In this document: in pieces, positions 15,712 through 24,412 of the stretch
Layout of the letters: each line of letters starts with the position of its first letter
Numbering within the stretch: the stretch's first letter is position 1
Source of the DNA: an uncultured Oscillospiraceae bacterium
Lineage (GTDB): Bacteria; Bacillota; Clostridia; Oscillospirales; Ruminococcaceae
DNA: 40,626 nt
Reading direction: 5' to 3'
Assembly (NCBI GenBank): GCA_910577365.1
Contig: CAJTMU010000017.1
Location: 1 to 40,626, forward strand
Notes under the pieces: model-generated
What the model was told of the DNA's origin: nothing
Databases searched by the model: none
Seen by the model: only the letters and a program-made list of their open reading frames with translations
Translations under genes and position numbers: made by a program

Positions 15712-16467
15712 ATGTCGGAAAATATTGAAAGCGGTACGGGACGTGACAGCGCCGCGCGGTATTCGAGAGGTTTCAGGGACGGTCTTCCGATAGCTTTGGG
15801 TTATCTGTCGGTATCCTTCACGTTCGGGATAACCGCGGTGGGAATGGGTATCCCGCCTCTTGCGGCGGTGCTTATATCAATGACCAATCTCACCTCCGCG
15901 GGGCAGGTTGCGGGAATAGGTATAATCGCGGCGGGCGGCGGCTATGCGGAAATGGCGCTGGCGCAGCTTATAATAAATATGCGGTACGCATTAATGAGCC
16001 TGTCGCTTTCGCAGAAGCTCAATAAAAAATACACGCTGCCGCACAGAATAGTATCCGCGTTCGGCATAACCGACGAGATATTCGCAGTGGCGGCGGGAAA
16101 GCCGTGCGAGGTGTCGAGCCGCTATATGTACGGGCTGATAACGCTCCCCTACATATTCTGGGCGGGCGGCACGGCGGCGGGCGCTTTTCTTGGGGAAATT
16201 CTTCCCGATTTTGTAAAATCCGCGCTCGGCATAGCGATATACGGAATGTTTATCGCAATAGTCATACCTCCCGCCAAAAAGAGCCGGGGAATATTGTTTA
16301 CAGCGGTTCTGGCGGCGCTTTTAAGCTGCGCGATATATTATATCCCGATTTTCGGGGGTATTTCTTCGGGTATTTCGGTGATAATCTGCACGGTTATCGC
16401 AGCTTCACTGGGCGCGGTGCTGTTTCCGAGAGATATCGGGGAAAGCGTGGAGGCGCAAAATGGCTGA
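15712..16467 (+). CDS. azlC: AzlC family branched-chain amino acid exporter, large subunit
   Basis: 251 residues with about seven membrane segments. GFRDGLPIALGYLSVSFTFG at the start and NLTSAGQVAGIGII, then QLIINMRYALMSLSLSQKL match AzlC/YgaZ. Together with AzlD it exports branched-chain amino acids and analogues such as azaleucine. GGAGCGG lies 5 bases before ATG 15712, and a clear sigma-A promoter lies upstream. The azlD gene starts inside its last codons (8-base overlap). No Lrp-like regulator gene (azlB) lies next to it. Confidence 0.9.
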   Translation: MSENIESGTGRDSAARYSRGFRDGLPIALGYLSVSFTFGITAVGMGIPPLAAVLISMTNLTSAGQVAGIGIIAAGGGYAEMALAQLIINMRYALMSLSLSQKLNKKYTLPHRIVSAFGITDEIFAVAAGKPCEVSSRYMYGLITLPYIFWAGGTAAGAFLGEILPDFVKSALGIAIYGMFIAIVIPPAKKSRGILFTAVLAALLSCAIYYIPIFGGISSGISVIICTVIAASLGAVLFPRDIGESVEAQNG

Positions 16468-16789
16468 TTTTCAATATCTGTGCGTAAGTATCGCGGTCAT
16501 GGCGGTCGTTACTTATCTTATAAGAATGCTGCCGCTGGCGGCGTTCCGCAAAAAGATAAAATCGAAATTTGCGCTTAATTTTCTGTATTATGTGCCGTAT
16601 GCTGTTCTCAGCGCGATGACGATACCCGCGATATTTTACAGCAGCGGCTCGGTAATAAGCGCCGCTGTGGGCTGCGCGGCGGCAATAGCGCTCGCGCTTT
16701 TGGAAAAGGGACTGCTTACTGTGGCGGTCTGCGCGTGCGCTGGTGTGTTTGTTACGGAGCTTATAATGCGGTTGACTGGTGCTTTGTGA
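16460..16789 (+). CDS. azlD: AzlD family branched-chain amino acid exporter, small subunit
   Basis: 109 residues with three to four membrane segments. VTYLIRMLPLAAFRKKIKSK near the start and FLYYVPYAVLSAMTIPAIFY are the conserved AzlD/YgaH parts. It is the partner of AzlC; start ATG 16460 overlaps the azlC 3' end, which supports coupled translation and a fixed ratio of subunits. Confidence 0.9.
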   Translation: MADFQYLCVSIAVMAVVTYLIRMLPLAAFRKKIKSKFALNFLYYVPYAVLSAMTIPAIFYSSGSVISAAVGCAAAIALALLEKGLLTVAVCACAGVFVTELIMRLTGAL

Positions 16790-17002
16790 GGTCGATAATC
16801 ATAATATTTTGCGCAGATGACAAATTAGTTATTGCCATATAAAAACTGCCCGTACTGAGCAGCGTAAAGGTCGTGCGATATAAGACGCTGAAAGCGGGCG
16901 GCATTATGTCCGCTACAAATAAAATTCCCCCAAATCAAGCTTTAAAAGTGCTTTCAGCAAGCACCACGCAAAAATGGCACGCACTGAAGCATCATAAGAA
17001 GC
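16790..17002. repeat. intergenic stretch with a partial repeat unit
   Basis: No gene is seen. Around 16880-16905 lies GATATAAGACGCTGAAAGC, repeated with small changes at 17008-17026 as GATATAAGGCGCTGAAAGC. This block is the left edge of the structured repeats at 17003, 18286 and 34508, so a partial unit precedes the full one here. Confidence 0.6.
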
Positions 17003-17178
17003 TGTGTGATATAAGGCGCTGAAAGCAGGCGTCAACAAATCTCCCATGCATAAATCTTCTGCAAACAGGCGGGAAAGCGCAGCGGAATGAAGTAAAGCGG
17101 AGCTATACCGCCGAGGTTAGCGCAATTTTCGGTAAAGCCGAAAACGCAGCGGTGCGGGAAATTCTTTTAAATAAGGTG
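17003..17178 (+). repeat. structured repeat, sub-family B, leader of the GNAT gene
   Basis: It contains GGCGCTGAAAGC, a TTCTGCA arm, a stem from GGCGG to CCGCC, GCTATACCGCCGAGGTTAGC (shared almost exactly with the copy at 18286), a TTTTCGGT/GCCGAAAA hairpin, and GGTGCGGGAAATTC as the closing arm. The tail TTTAAATAAGGTGAA acts as the ribosome binding site for ATG 17185. Confidence 0.75.
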
Positions 17179-17184
17179 AATTGA

Positions 17185-17631
17185 ATGAGAGCCGAGCTTA
17201 GGGAAATCAATGATTCAAACATGGAGGAGTGCTTAGCGTTAACGGTTTCGGCTGAGCAAGTTCAATATATCTCGCCAAATGCCGATTCGCTGAAAGAGGC
17301 GGATGGCGTTCCCAAAATAGCGCGTCCGTTCGCGGTATATGTTGATGATAGGATGGTAGGCTTTGCCATGTTCGCGTTTGATGAAATAAACGATGACCCA
17401 GACAAATACTGGCTTTGGCGGTTTATGATAGACGAGGAATTTCAGGGGAAAGGCTATGGGAGCGCGGCTCTTGAAGCAATAATTGAATATTTTAGGGAGA
17501 ACGGTGCAGATGAAATAACGCTTTCCACCAAGGAGAACAATACCGCCGCGCTCGGACTTTATCATAAATTCGGGTTTAGTGAAAACGGAGAGATGAACGG
17601 TGAGGAAACAGTACTGAAAAAGCCGCTGTGA
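17185..17631 (+). CDS. GNAT family N-acetyltransferase
   Basis: 148 residues. The fold is complete: a first strand MRAELREINDSNMEECLAL, then YWLWRFMIDEEFQGKGYGSA, where Q/GKGYGSA is the acetyl-CoA loop, and STKENNTAALGLYHKFGFSE at the end. The pattern is close to the BltD/PaiA-type spermine and spermidine acetyltransferases, but substrate is not certain. ATG 17185 follows an AAGGTG site that belongs to the 3' edge of a structured repeat. The phosphodiesterase gene starts 49 bases after the stop. Confidence 0.85.
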   Translation: MRAELREINDSNMEECLALTVSAEQVQYISPNADSLKEADGVPKIARPFAVYVDDRMVGFAMFAFDEINDDPDKYWLWRFMIDEEFQGKGYGSAALEAIIEYFRENGADEITLSTKENNTAALGLYHKFGFSENGEMNGEETVLKKPL

Positions 17632-17680
17632 ATGTCTGCTCAGAATCATTCGCAGAAATACTCCGAAAAAGAGGTAGATT

Positions 17681-18223
17681 ATGAAACTTATGTTCGCTTC
17701 CGATATCCACGGCTCGGCGCTGTGGTGTGAAAAAATGATGGACGCTTACCGTGCGGAGGGCGCTGAAAAGCTCTGTCTTCTTGGGGATATATTGTACCAC
17801 GGACCGCGCAACAGTCTGCCGGAGGGCCACGACCCCAAGGGCGTGATATCTCTGCTTAACGTGCTGAAAGAGGATATAATATGTGTTCGCGGCAACTGCG
17901 ACACGGAGGTGGATCAGATGGTGCTGGACTTTCCCGTGTTGGCGGATTACGCGCTGATATACGCGGAGGGGCGGACTTTTTTTCTCACACATGGGCATCA
18001 TTTTAATCCCGAAAATCTGCCGCCGCTGAAAAAAGGCGATGTGCTGATAAACGGGCATACGCATATTTACAAGGCAGAGCTTATAAACGGTATCCACTGC
18101 CTTAATGACGGGTCGGTATCGCTGCCGAAGGAGAATAATCCGCGCAGTTACATGATTTACGAGAATAGAATGTTTACGGTAAAGGGTTTTGACGGGCAGG
18201 AGCTTCTGCGGTATTCTGTTTAA
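17681..18223 (+). CDS. yfcE: YfcE/MJ0936-family metallophosphoesterase
   Basis: 180 residues, the usual length. The metal-binding motifs are all present in order: DIH (8-10), LGDILYHG, RGNCD, THGHHF and NGHTHIY. Family members hydrolyse phosphodiesters with Mn(II) in the cytoplasm; the natural substrate of YfcE proteins is not settled. AAAGAGGT lies about 7 bases upstream of ATG 17681. Confidence 0.88.
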   Translation: MKLMFASDIHGSALWCEKMMDAYRAEGAEKLCLLGDILYHGPRNSLPEGHDPKGVISLLNVLKEDIICVRGNCDTEVDQMVLDFPVLADYALIYAEGRTFFLTHGHHFNPENLPPLKKGDVLINGHTHIYKAELINGIHCLNDGSVSLPKENNPRSYMIYENRMFTVKGFDGQELLRYSV

Positions 18224-18285
18224 ATGCAGAGCATAAAATCTAATTGCCAAACATGTAACATTTTGCATAAAGCAGCGCAAAATTT

Positions 18286-18462
18286 AAGCGATAACACGCG
18301 CTGAAAGCAGACAGCCGCAAAATGCCCACGCAGGAATTTTCCGCAAACCGGTGGTGAAGCGCAGTTTTCCGCAAGGCGGAAAATGGAGCTTTACCGCCGA
18401 GGCTAACGGAATCCGCCGCAGGCGGGTGGAGTGGTGCGGAAAATTCAAATTTAAATAAGGAG
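18286..18462 (+). repeat. structured repeat, sub-family B, leader of the 18468 gene
   Basis: The outer arms GAATTTTCCGCA (18334-18345) and TGCGGAAAATTC (18435-18446) are a perfect 12-bp stem. Inside are CGGTGGTGAAGC with GCTTTACCGCCG, a nested TTTTCCGC/GCGGAAAA hairpin, and CCGCC/GGCGG. The tail TTTAAATAAGGAG carries the Shine-Dalgarno sequence of the next gene, 5 bases before its ATG. Confidence 0.85.
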
Positions 18463-18467
18463 AAAAG

Positions 18468-19082
18468 ATGTCGAAAGCAAAGGAATTGTTTTTGAAATGC
18501 CTGCCAATGCTTATAGTGCTTGTATCAACGGGGATCTTCGCGCTGCTGATAAAATGGGTGATAGGGATATTTTATGCACCGAAGGATACGGTTTACGATA
18601 AGGAGTATGGGGAATACGGGTTTAAAGTGGTTCAGTGCTATCAGAACCCGAGCAGCTATTATTATGTATATAGCGGGGATTTCATGTATGATGAGAAAAG
18701 GTACGACAACGTTGCGGGGGAGCATAACAACGCTCACTTGATAGCTGAGCCGATAGCGTATTTCGTGCTGAACGAGCCAGCTTTGAATATGGAAAACACC
18801 ACAGTGAAATATATAATACAAGGGAACGGTCTGACGGCGGTGCAGTTCGGTGAATTCGTGCTGTACAGGCTGGAGGGACAATATGGAGTATTTGCGCCGT
18901 TGAGGGAATACAAGGAGAGCGCTACCTCACGAAAAAACGATTTGTATGTAATTAAACAGCTTCTTAAAAATGAGAATTATAAGGAATTTGATTTACCTGA
19001 GTGGGAGTCCGAGGAGGAGTTTGTCGAGCAGCTGGAGAAAATCGAATGGTATCTTGACAATGAATACAATGAGGACGGTTAA
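18468..19082 (+). CDS. unknown membrane-anchored protein
   Basis: 204 residues; not recognised. A single membrane segment near the start (about residues 12-34, LPMLIVLVSTGIFALLIKWV) is followed by an acidic soluble part, so it is probably a type II or uncleaved-signal protein facing outside. The tail is very acidic (ESEEEFVEQLEKIEWYLDNE). Tyr and Asn are frequent. ATG 18468 is set by AAGGAG at 5 bases, which lies within the 3' end of a structured repeat. No partner gene is obvious. Confidence 0.75.
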   Translation: MSKAKELFLKCLPMLIVLVSTGIFALLIKWVIGIFYAPKDTVYDKEYGEYGFKVVQCYQNPSSYYYVYSGDFMYDEKRYDNVAGEHNNAHLIAEPIAYFVLNEPALNMENTTVKYIIQGNGLTAVQFGEFVLYRLEGQYGVFAPLREYKESATSRKNDLYVIKQLLKNENYKEFDLPEWESEEEFVEQLEKIEWYLDNEYNEDG

Positions 19083-19180
19083 ACATCTTAACAATCCAAG
19101 GCAGCACCGCACAATTACCTTCTTTCAGACTCCACAAACATCGTTGAGGCGTATAAATGATATTAAAAGGAGGAATAAGA

Positions 19181-19624
19181 TTGACATATCAAGAAATTAA
19201 TGGGAATCTATTTGATTATTACAGTCGAGCTTTTTTGGCACACTGCATAAGTGCAGACTTTGCTTTGGGTAAAGGAATAGCGCTTGAATTTGATAGACGA
19301 TATGATGTAAAAAGAAAGCTTAAATTATATAACCCCAATTACCTATCTTGGTATAAAGAGAATAATATAGGCGGCGATGCGATTATTGTAGATTCTATAA
19401 TAAATTTAGTAACTAAAGAAAAATATTTTCATAAACCCACATACCGGACATTAGAAATAGCTTTAACAAGATTAGCGGATATAATTAAAATCAATAACAT
19501 TGAGAATATAGCAATGCCATTGATAGGTTGTGGCTTAGACAGACTGAGTTGGGATAGGGTATCGGTTATGGTGCAGACTATATTCAGTGACCAAAACTGT
19601 AATATCACAGTAGTTAAAAGGTAA
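19181..19624 (+). CDS. macro-domain protein, TARG1/OARD1-like ADP-ribose binding or hydrolysing
   Basis: 147 residues forming one macro domain. AHCISADFALGKGIALEFDR is the ADP-ribose loop. NLVTKEKYFHKPTYRTLE holds the Lys region, and AMPLIGCGLDRLSWDRV holds the Asp of the TARG1-type active site, so both key residues of that class appear present. TARG1-like proteins remove ADP-ribose from glutamate or from DNA, and the DarG antitoxin is built on the same fold. No DarT-like toxin gene lies next to it. The start is TTG 19181 because AAAGGAGG lies 7 bases before it; ATG 19157 overlaps that site. The gene is clearly A/T-richer than its neighbours, which suggests transfer. Confidence 0.85.
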   Translation: MTYQEINGNLFDYYSRAFLAHCISADFALGKGIALEFDRRYDVKRKLKLYNPNYLSWYKENNIGGDAIIVDSIINLVTKEKYFHKPTYRTLEIALTRLADIIKINNIENIAMPLIGCGLDRLSWDRVSVMVQTIFSDQNCNITVVKR

Positions 19625-19681
19625 AAGGGTTATATCAACGGTAACACATAAACGAATTGAGAGTTAAAGAAAAGGTGAAAT

Positions 19682-21481
19682 ATGGAGAAGATACGGAATT
19701 TTTGCATTATAGCGCATATTGACCACGGAAAATCTACTCTTGCGGACAGGATACTTGAGCAGACTCAAACGGTTGCACTCAGGGATATGGAGGAGCAGCT
19801 TCTCGATAATATGGACATTGAGCGTGAGCGCGGGATAACCATAAAGGCACGCGCCGTTCGGCTTAAATACAGGGCTGACAACGGCGAGGACTATATTTTC
19901 AATCTGATAGATACCCCGGGTCATGTGGATTTCAATTATGAGGTGTCCCGTTCGCTGGTGGCATGCGAGGGTGCTATACTTATAGTCGATGCTTCTCAGG
20001 GTATAGAGGCGCAGACGCTCGCCAATACTTATCTGGCAGTGGAGAATGACCTTGAAGTCGTGCCCGTTATAAATAAGATAGACCTTCCTTCAGCTCACCC
20101 AGATGAGGTTAAAAAGGAGATTGAGGACGTTATCGGTATCGAGGCGGAAAACGCGCCCGAGATATCCGCAAAAATGGGAATAAATATCCACGCGGTCATG
20201 GAGCGCATCGTGGAGGCTATACCTGCGCCCAAGGGCGACCACGAAGCACCGCTTAAGGCGCTGATATTTGACAGCTATTACGACAGCTATAAGGGCGTAA
20301 TAGTTTATGTAAGGATAAAAGAGGGCAGCGTAAAGGCTGGCGACAGGATACGCATGATGGCAAGCGGCGCGGAGTTCACGGTTGTGGAAACGGGCTATAT
20401 GGGTGCTACCGAGCTTGTTCCGTGTTCGGGTCTTTTGGCGGGAGAGGTCGGTTATATCGCCGCCTCAATAAAATCCATAGGCGATACCAAGGTCGGCGAC
20501 ACCGTCACCAACGCCGCGAATCCCGCGGCAGAGCCGCTGGCGGGCTATCGTGAGGTAAATCCCATGGTGTTCAGCGGTATCTACCCAGCCGACGGGGCAA
20601 AGTATGTCGATTTGCGTGACGCTTTGGAGAAATTAAGACTTAACGACGCTTCTCTGAGCTTCGAGCCGGAAAGCTCCGTAGCACTGGGCTTCGGCTTCCG
20701 CTGTGGATTTCTGGGTCTGCTGCATATGGAGATAATTCAGGAGCGCATCGAGCGGGAGTATAATCTGGATATAATCACCACTGCGCCTTCGGTAGTTTAT
20801 AAGATAGAGCTTACCGACGGAACGGTGAAGATGATAGACAATCCCACCAACTATCCCGACCCCGCAGAGATATCTCAGGCATATGAGCCGATGGTGAACG
20901 CTCATGTCTACGCACCGAGCGATTATGTGGGGAATATTATGGAGCTGTGCCAGAACAGGCGCGGCGTCTTCAAGGATATGAAGTATATCGACACCAACCG
21001 CGTCGACCTGCATTATGAGCTTCCGCTTAACGAGATAGTCTACGATTTCTTCGACGCGCTGAAATCCCGCACGCGCGGCTACGCAAGCTATGATTATGAG
21101 ATGATGGGATTTGCCGCTTCCAAGCTGGTAAAGCTGGATATAATGCTGAACGGTGATGTTATTGATGCGCTAAGCTTTATCGTACACGCCGACAAGGCGT
21201 ATGAGCGGGCGCGCAGAATGGCGGAAAAGCTGAAGGAGCATATCCCTCGGCAGCTTTTCGAGATACCGATACAGGCTTGCGTGGGCGGAAAGATAATCGC
21301 CCGCGAAACCATAAAAGCGCTGCGCAAGGACGTTCTGGCGAAGTGCTACGGCGGAGATATTACGCGAAAGAAAAAGCTGCTGGAAAAGCAGAAAGAGGGC
21401 AAAAAGCGCATGAGAGCCTTCGGAACGGTGGAAGTACCGCAGGAAGCGTTTATGGCTGTGCTGAAGCTTGACGACGAGTAA
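19682..21481 (+). CDS. lepA: elongation factor 4 (LepA), ribosomal back-translocase GTPase
   Basis: 599 residues, the normal length. The GTPase motifs are AHIDHGKST (G1), the RERGITIKA switch region (G2), DTPGHVDF (G3), NKIDLP (G4) and a G5 SAK motif (EISAKMG). The rest has the LepA-specific C-terminal domain, ending in KKLLEKQKEGKKRMRAFG, a basic tail. LepA acts on stalled or mistranslocated ribosomes and also affects 30S assembly. ATG 19682 follows AAAAGGTG by 5 bases. hemW starts 6 bases after the stop, the common lepA-hemW operon. Confidence 0.97.
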   Translation: MEKIRNFCIIAHIDHGKSTLADRILEQTQTVALRDMEEQLLDNMDIERERGITIKARAVRLKYRADNGEDYIFNLIDTPGHVDFNYEVSRSLVACEGAILIVDASQGIEAQTLANTYLAVENDLEVVPVINKIDLPSAHPDEVKKEIEDVIGIEAENAPEISAKMGINIHAVMERIVEAIPAPKGDHEAPLKALIFDSYYDSYKGVIVYVRIKEGSVKAGDRIRMMASGAEFTVVETGYMGATELVPCSGLLAGEVGYIAASIKSIGDTKVGDTVTNAANPAAEPLAGYREVNPMVFSGIYPADGAKYVDLRDALEKLRLNDASLSFEPESSVALGFGFRCGFLGLLHMEIIQERIEREYNLDIITTAPSVVYKIELTDGTVKMIDNPTNYPDPAEISQAYEPMVNAHVYAPSDYVGNIMELCQNRRGVFKDMKYIDTNRVDLHYELPLNEIVYDFFDALKSRTRGYASYDYEMMGFAASKLVKLDIMLNGDVIDALSFIVHADKAYERARRMAEKLKEHIPRQLFEIPIQACVGGKIIARETIKALRKDVLAKCYGGDITRKKKLLEKQKEGKKRMRAFGTVEVPQEAFMAVLKLDDE

Positions 21482-21487
21482 CGGGAT

Positions 21488-22549
21488 ATGAGAGGGCTGT
21501 ATGTTCATGTGCCGTTTTGTTTAAGCAAGTGCCCCTATTGCGATTTTTACTCCGTGCCGTTTGATGAAAGCCTGTCGGAGCGGTATGTCCGCGCGGTGAT
21601 ACGTAATGTCCAAGCCTACGGCGGAAAGTTTGACAGCGTGTATTTCGGCGGGGGAACTCCGATACTGATAGCCGATAATATTGCGGAGGTGCTGAGAGCG
21701 GCAGATATTGCAAAGGGAGCGGAGATAACCGTAGAGTGCAACCCATGCGAAATGACGGAAGAAGTTCTCGGAACGCTTTTCAATGCAGGAGTGAATCGTA
21801 TCTCAGCGGGAGTGCAGTCGCTTGACGACACCGTTCTCAAGGCACTGGGCAGGCGGCACGATGCCAGTACCGCCGAAAAGGCGATACTCACAGCCAAAAA
21901 GGCAGGCTTTGACAATATCTCCGCAGATATCATGCTGGCAACCCCGCGGCAGACCATCGAAAGTCTGACGGATACCCTTGCGCGGCTCGCGGCGCTTCCG
22001 CTGACGCATGTTTCGGCGTATATGCTGAAAATCGAACCTAACACTCCGTTTGGGAAAGCTCCGCCCGAATTGCCAGACGATGACGAAACGGCGGATATTT
22101 ATCTGAGAACGGTGAACGCACTGGAGCGGTATGGTTTTGGGCAGTACGAGATTAGCAATTTCGCAAAAGCGGGATTTGAGTGCAGGCACAATCTTAAGTA
22201 CTGGCGCAGGGAAGAGTATCTCGGGATAGGCGCGGCGGCGCACTCGCTGTATGAAGGACGGCGGTTTTACATTGAACGTAACGCCGCGGATTTTGCGGCG
22301 GCAGAGCGGCAAAAGGACATTGCCGAGGGAGATATCCCCGATGAAAGCGAGGTGTATGAGGAAAGAGTAATGCTTGGCTTAAGGCTATCTGAGGGAATAG
22401 CCGAGGAGCTTTACAAGCCGCTTTTAAAGAGGCTCAACTATATTCCCGAAAGGTATTACGCAATTCAAAACGGGCGGCTTTCTCTTACGGCGGAGGGCTT
22501 TGCTGTAAGTAATGCGATAATATCAACGCTGCTGAGTCAGGATTTTTAA
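21488..22549 (+). CDS. hemW: radical SAM haem chaperone HemW (formerly HemN-like)
   Basis: 353 residues. The iron-sulfur motif CLSKCPYCDF (Cys11, Cys15, Cys18) has Phe where true HemN has a fourth Cys, which marks HemW. YFGGGTPILI, VECNPCEMTEEVL and GVQSLDDTVLKALGRRHDA are the conserved SAM-barrel parts; the C-terminal region has ISNFAKAGFECRHNLKYWR. HemW binds haem and may deliver it to other proteins rather than oxidise coproporphyrinogen. It is the second gene of the lepA operon. Confidence 0.94.
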   Translation: MRGLYVHVPFCLSKCPYCDFYSVPFDESLSERYVRAVIRNVQAYGGKFDSVYFGGGTPILIADNIAEVLRAADIAKGAEITVECNPCEMTEEVLGTLFNAGVNRISAGVQSLDDTVLKALGRRHDASTAEKAILTAKKAGFDNISADIMLATPRQTIESLTDTLARLAALPLTHVSAYMLKIEPNTPFGKAPPELPDDDETADIYLRTVNALERYGFGQYEISNFAKAGFECRHNLKYWRREEYLGIGAAAHSLYEGRRFYIERNAADFAAAERQKDIAEGDIPDESEVYEERVMLGLRLSEGIAEELYKPLLKRLNYIPERYYAIQNGRLSLTAEGFAVSNAIISTLLSQDF

Positions 22550-22709
22550 AAGCCTTTAAAAAACTGAATCACCGACAGCAGCGCTTCTGCCCACTAAAAA
22601 ATCTTTCGCGGCAGGCTCTTTAAGCATAATGTATAGTTGCGGAACTTTAACTGGCGTTTGGCAAACTGGGTTTGCCAATAAAAAATATTTTAAATTAAGG
22701 AGAAAAAAT

Positions 22710-23765
22710 ATGTGTTATACAATTGAGGAAGGAAAAAAGTTTGTTCCCGCAGATTCTGATTGTTTTCAGTACATGGGAAGGATCGATTATGAAGATCCGA
22801 AGCGCCCTGTGCTGATATTCCCCGCGACCAAAATTGAAACGGTGTTTACGGGAACATCGGTAGGAATGGTGCTGAAAAATATTGAGATTCAGTGGTTCTG
22901 CTATTTCGGCGCTATAATCGATGGCGTTCAGCAGGTGATTGAGCTGAAAAACGGCAGCGGTGATGAGTTGTATATGCTTGCGGAGGGGCTGGAGGACAAG
23001 GAACATACTCTGGTGCTCTTTAAACGCATGGCAGCTGCTTATTACGCGGAGTTTGCCGGAATAGTTGTTGACGAGGGAGCGACGCTCAGAAATCCCGAGC
23101 ACAAGTATGATTATAAGCTGGAGGTTTACGGTGACAGCGTTTCAGCGGGAGAGGTCACAGAGGCTCTTTATTATGAGGGACAGTGCGACCCAGGTCACCA
23201 CAGCCAGTATGACAACTCTTATTTCGCGTATCCCTCGATACTGGCGCGCAAGCTGAACGCCGAGCTTCACGATATCGCTCAGGGAGGTATAGCGCTTCTG
23301 GATGACACAGGTTACTTCTGCGCGGAGAATCTTAAGGGGATGGTGTCCTGCTATGATAAAATGCAGTACAGCCCTCAGAAGCCGACCAAGCAGTGGGATT
23401 TCACAAGGTATACTCCCGACTGCGTAATAATCGCCATCGGTCAGAATGATTCCGCACCCGACCCCGAAGCGATAAAGCGTCCCGATTACCGAAGAATGTG
23501 GAAGGACAAGTATATCGAAATGCTTTCCGACCTGATGGAGAAATACCCCAAGGCAGAATTTGTACTTATCCTGACAGCCCTGCGCCACGACAAGACATGG
23601 GACGATGCGGTAGACGAGGTAGCGAATGAGGTGAACAGCCCGCGCGTGAGACATTTCCTGTTTTCGCGTAACGGTGACGTAACAAACGGTCACCCCCGCG
23701 CGACCGAGCAGACTGAGATGGCAGAGGAACTTTATGTGTTTCTTAAGAAAAATATTCTGAAATAA
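22710..23765 (+). CDS. SGNH-fold esterase resembling carbohydrate esterase family 2
   Basis: 351 residues without a signal peptide. The first ~130 residues look like the CE2 jelly-roll domain (FVPADSDCFQYMGRIDYEDP, FTGTSVGMVLKN). The catalytic domain begins with VYGDSVSAGEV (nucleophile Ser about 142), then DIAQGGIALL and the CIIAIGQNDSAP block. The catalytic His is likely in TNGHPRATEQ near the end. CE2 enzymes remove acetyl groups from xylan, mannan or cello-oligosaccharides. With no export signal, an intracellular role on imported acetylated oligosaccharides is possible. Start ATG 22710 follows AAGGAG by 8 bases; the longer frame from 22629 is rejected. A strong terminator follows. Confidence 0.82.
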   Translation: MCYTIEEGKKFVPADSDCFQYMGRIDYEDPKRPVLIFPATKIETVFTGTSVGMVLKNIEIQWFCYFGAIIDGVQQVIELKNGSGDELYMLAEGLEDKEHTLVLFKRMAAAYYAEFAGIVVDEGATLRNPEHKYDYKLEVYGDSVSAGEVTEALYYEGQCDPGHHSQYDNSYFAYPSILARKLNAELHDIAQGGIALLDDTGYFCAENLKGMVSCYDKMQYSPQKPTKQWDFTRYTPDCVIIAIGQNDSAPDPEAIKRPDYRRMWKDKYIEMLSDLMEKYPKAEFVLILTALRHDKTWDDAVDEVANEVNSPRVRHFLFSRNGDVTNGHPRATEQTEMAEELYVFLKKNILK

Positions 23766-23771
23766 TGGTGA

Positions 23772-23813
23772 ATCCGTTTTGGTACTTTAGTACCAAAACG
23801 GATTTCAATTTTA
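23772..23813 (+). terminator. rho-independent terminator after the esterase gene
   Basis: ATCCGTTTTGGTAC pairs perfectly with GTACCAAAACGGAT (14 bp, loop TTTA) and is followed by TTCAATTTTAT. It is nearly symmetric, so it could work on both strands. Confidence 0.8.
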
Positions 23814-24162
23814 TACCGGACAAATATTGTCGGAATTTAACATGTGTTGTTTTCATTTGTTTTGACAGAAGATACCGTTTGACCCAAGCGGTGTTACAAG
23901 CTCTAATTTAAAGCGGTTGTTTGAAAGTGCATTACATACTTTGATCAGCTTATCTCAATTATGGCACGGATTATTGTCATAATACGGTTTTTGACATTTT
24001 AGATATAATAATTTTCAAAAAAATGTAATCGTTTTATAATAATGTTTATTTTGACATCTTCAAGAAGTCATATTTAATGGTAATTTGTCTTAAAATAATG
24101 TTGTATACAGCTTGCAAAAGGCGCTTAATATTTTTAACAAAATAATGATTGGAGGAGTTATA
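23814..24162. other. A/T-rich intergenic region before the XRE gene
   Basis: About 350 bases with no convincing frame. TTTTTGACATTTTAGATATAAT near 23988-24009 has a good -10 but a -35-like TTGACA only 7 bases away, so the promoter assignment is unclear. CTTCAAGAAG near 24058 is a small palindrome that could be a binding site. Confidence 0.45.
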
Positions 24163-24408
24163 ATGTTCAACAACAGGACTGTTGACGGCAGAAACAACGA
24201 GTGCGGAATCAAAATAGCCCGTATGCGCAAGGCTATGAAAATTTCGCAGCGTCAGTTGGCGGATAACCTTCAGCTCATCAATCTTGACATCGATAAGAAC
24301 GCCGTTCAGCGTATCGAGTCGGGTCAACGCTTTGTTACCGATATAGAGCTGATGTATCTTGCAAAGGTTTTCAATACATCTATTGACGAGTTGTTGCGAA
24401 GGGATTAG
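24163..24408 (+). CDS. small XRE-family helix-turn-helix regulator
   Basis: 81 residues. One HTH_3 domain: CGIKIARMRKAMKISQRQLA followed by NLDIDKNAVQRIESGQRFVT, where VQRIESGQR is the recognition helix. The C-terminal helices (ELMYLAKVFNTSIDELLRRD) complete the fold with no extra sensor domain. It should bind DNA as a dimer in the cytoplasm. Start ATG 24163 follows GGAGGAG by 6 bases. Targets are unknown; a terminator lies between it and the rhomboid gene, so they are separate units. Confidence 0.88.
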   Translation: MFNNRTVDGRNNECGIKIARMRKAMKISQRQLADNLQLINLDIDKNAVQRIESGQRFVTDIELMYLAKVFNTSIDELLRRD

Positions 24409-24412
24409 CATG

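Noticed and set aside
19100..19130. AAGGCAGCACCGCACAATTACC as an insertion sequence end
   Set aside because: No inverted partner or transposase was found nearby; only a loose resemblance.
20633..21013. Minus-strand frame within lepA
   Set aside because: Antisense of conserved lepA codons; composition follows from lepA.
22629..22709. 27-codon N-terminal extension of the esterase
   Set aside because: No ribosome site at 22629, and AAGGAG lies just before ATG 22710.
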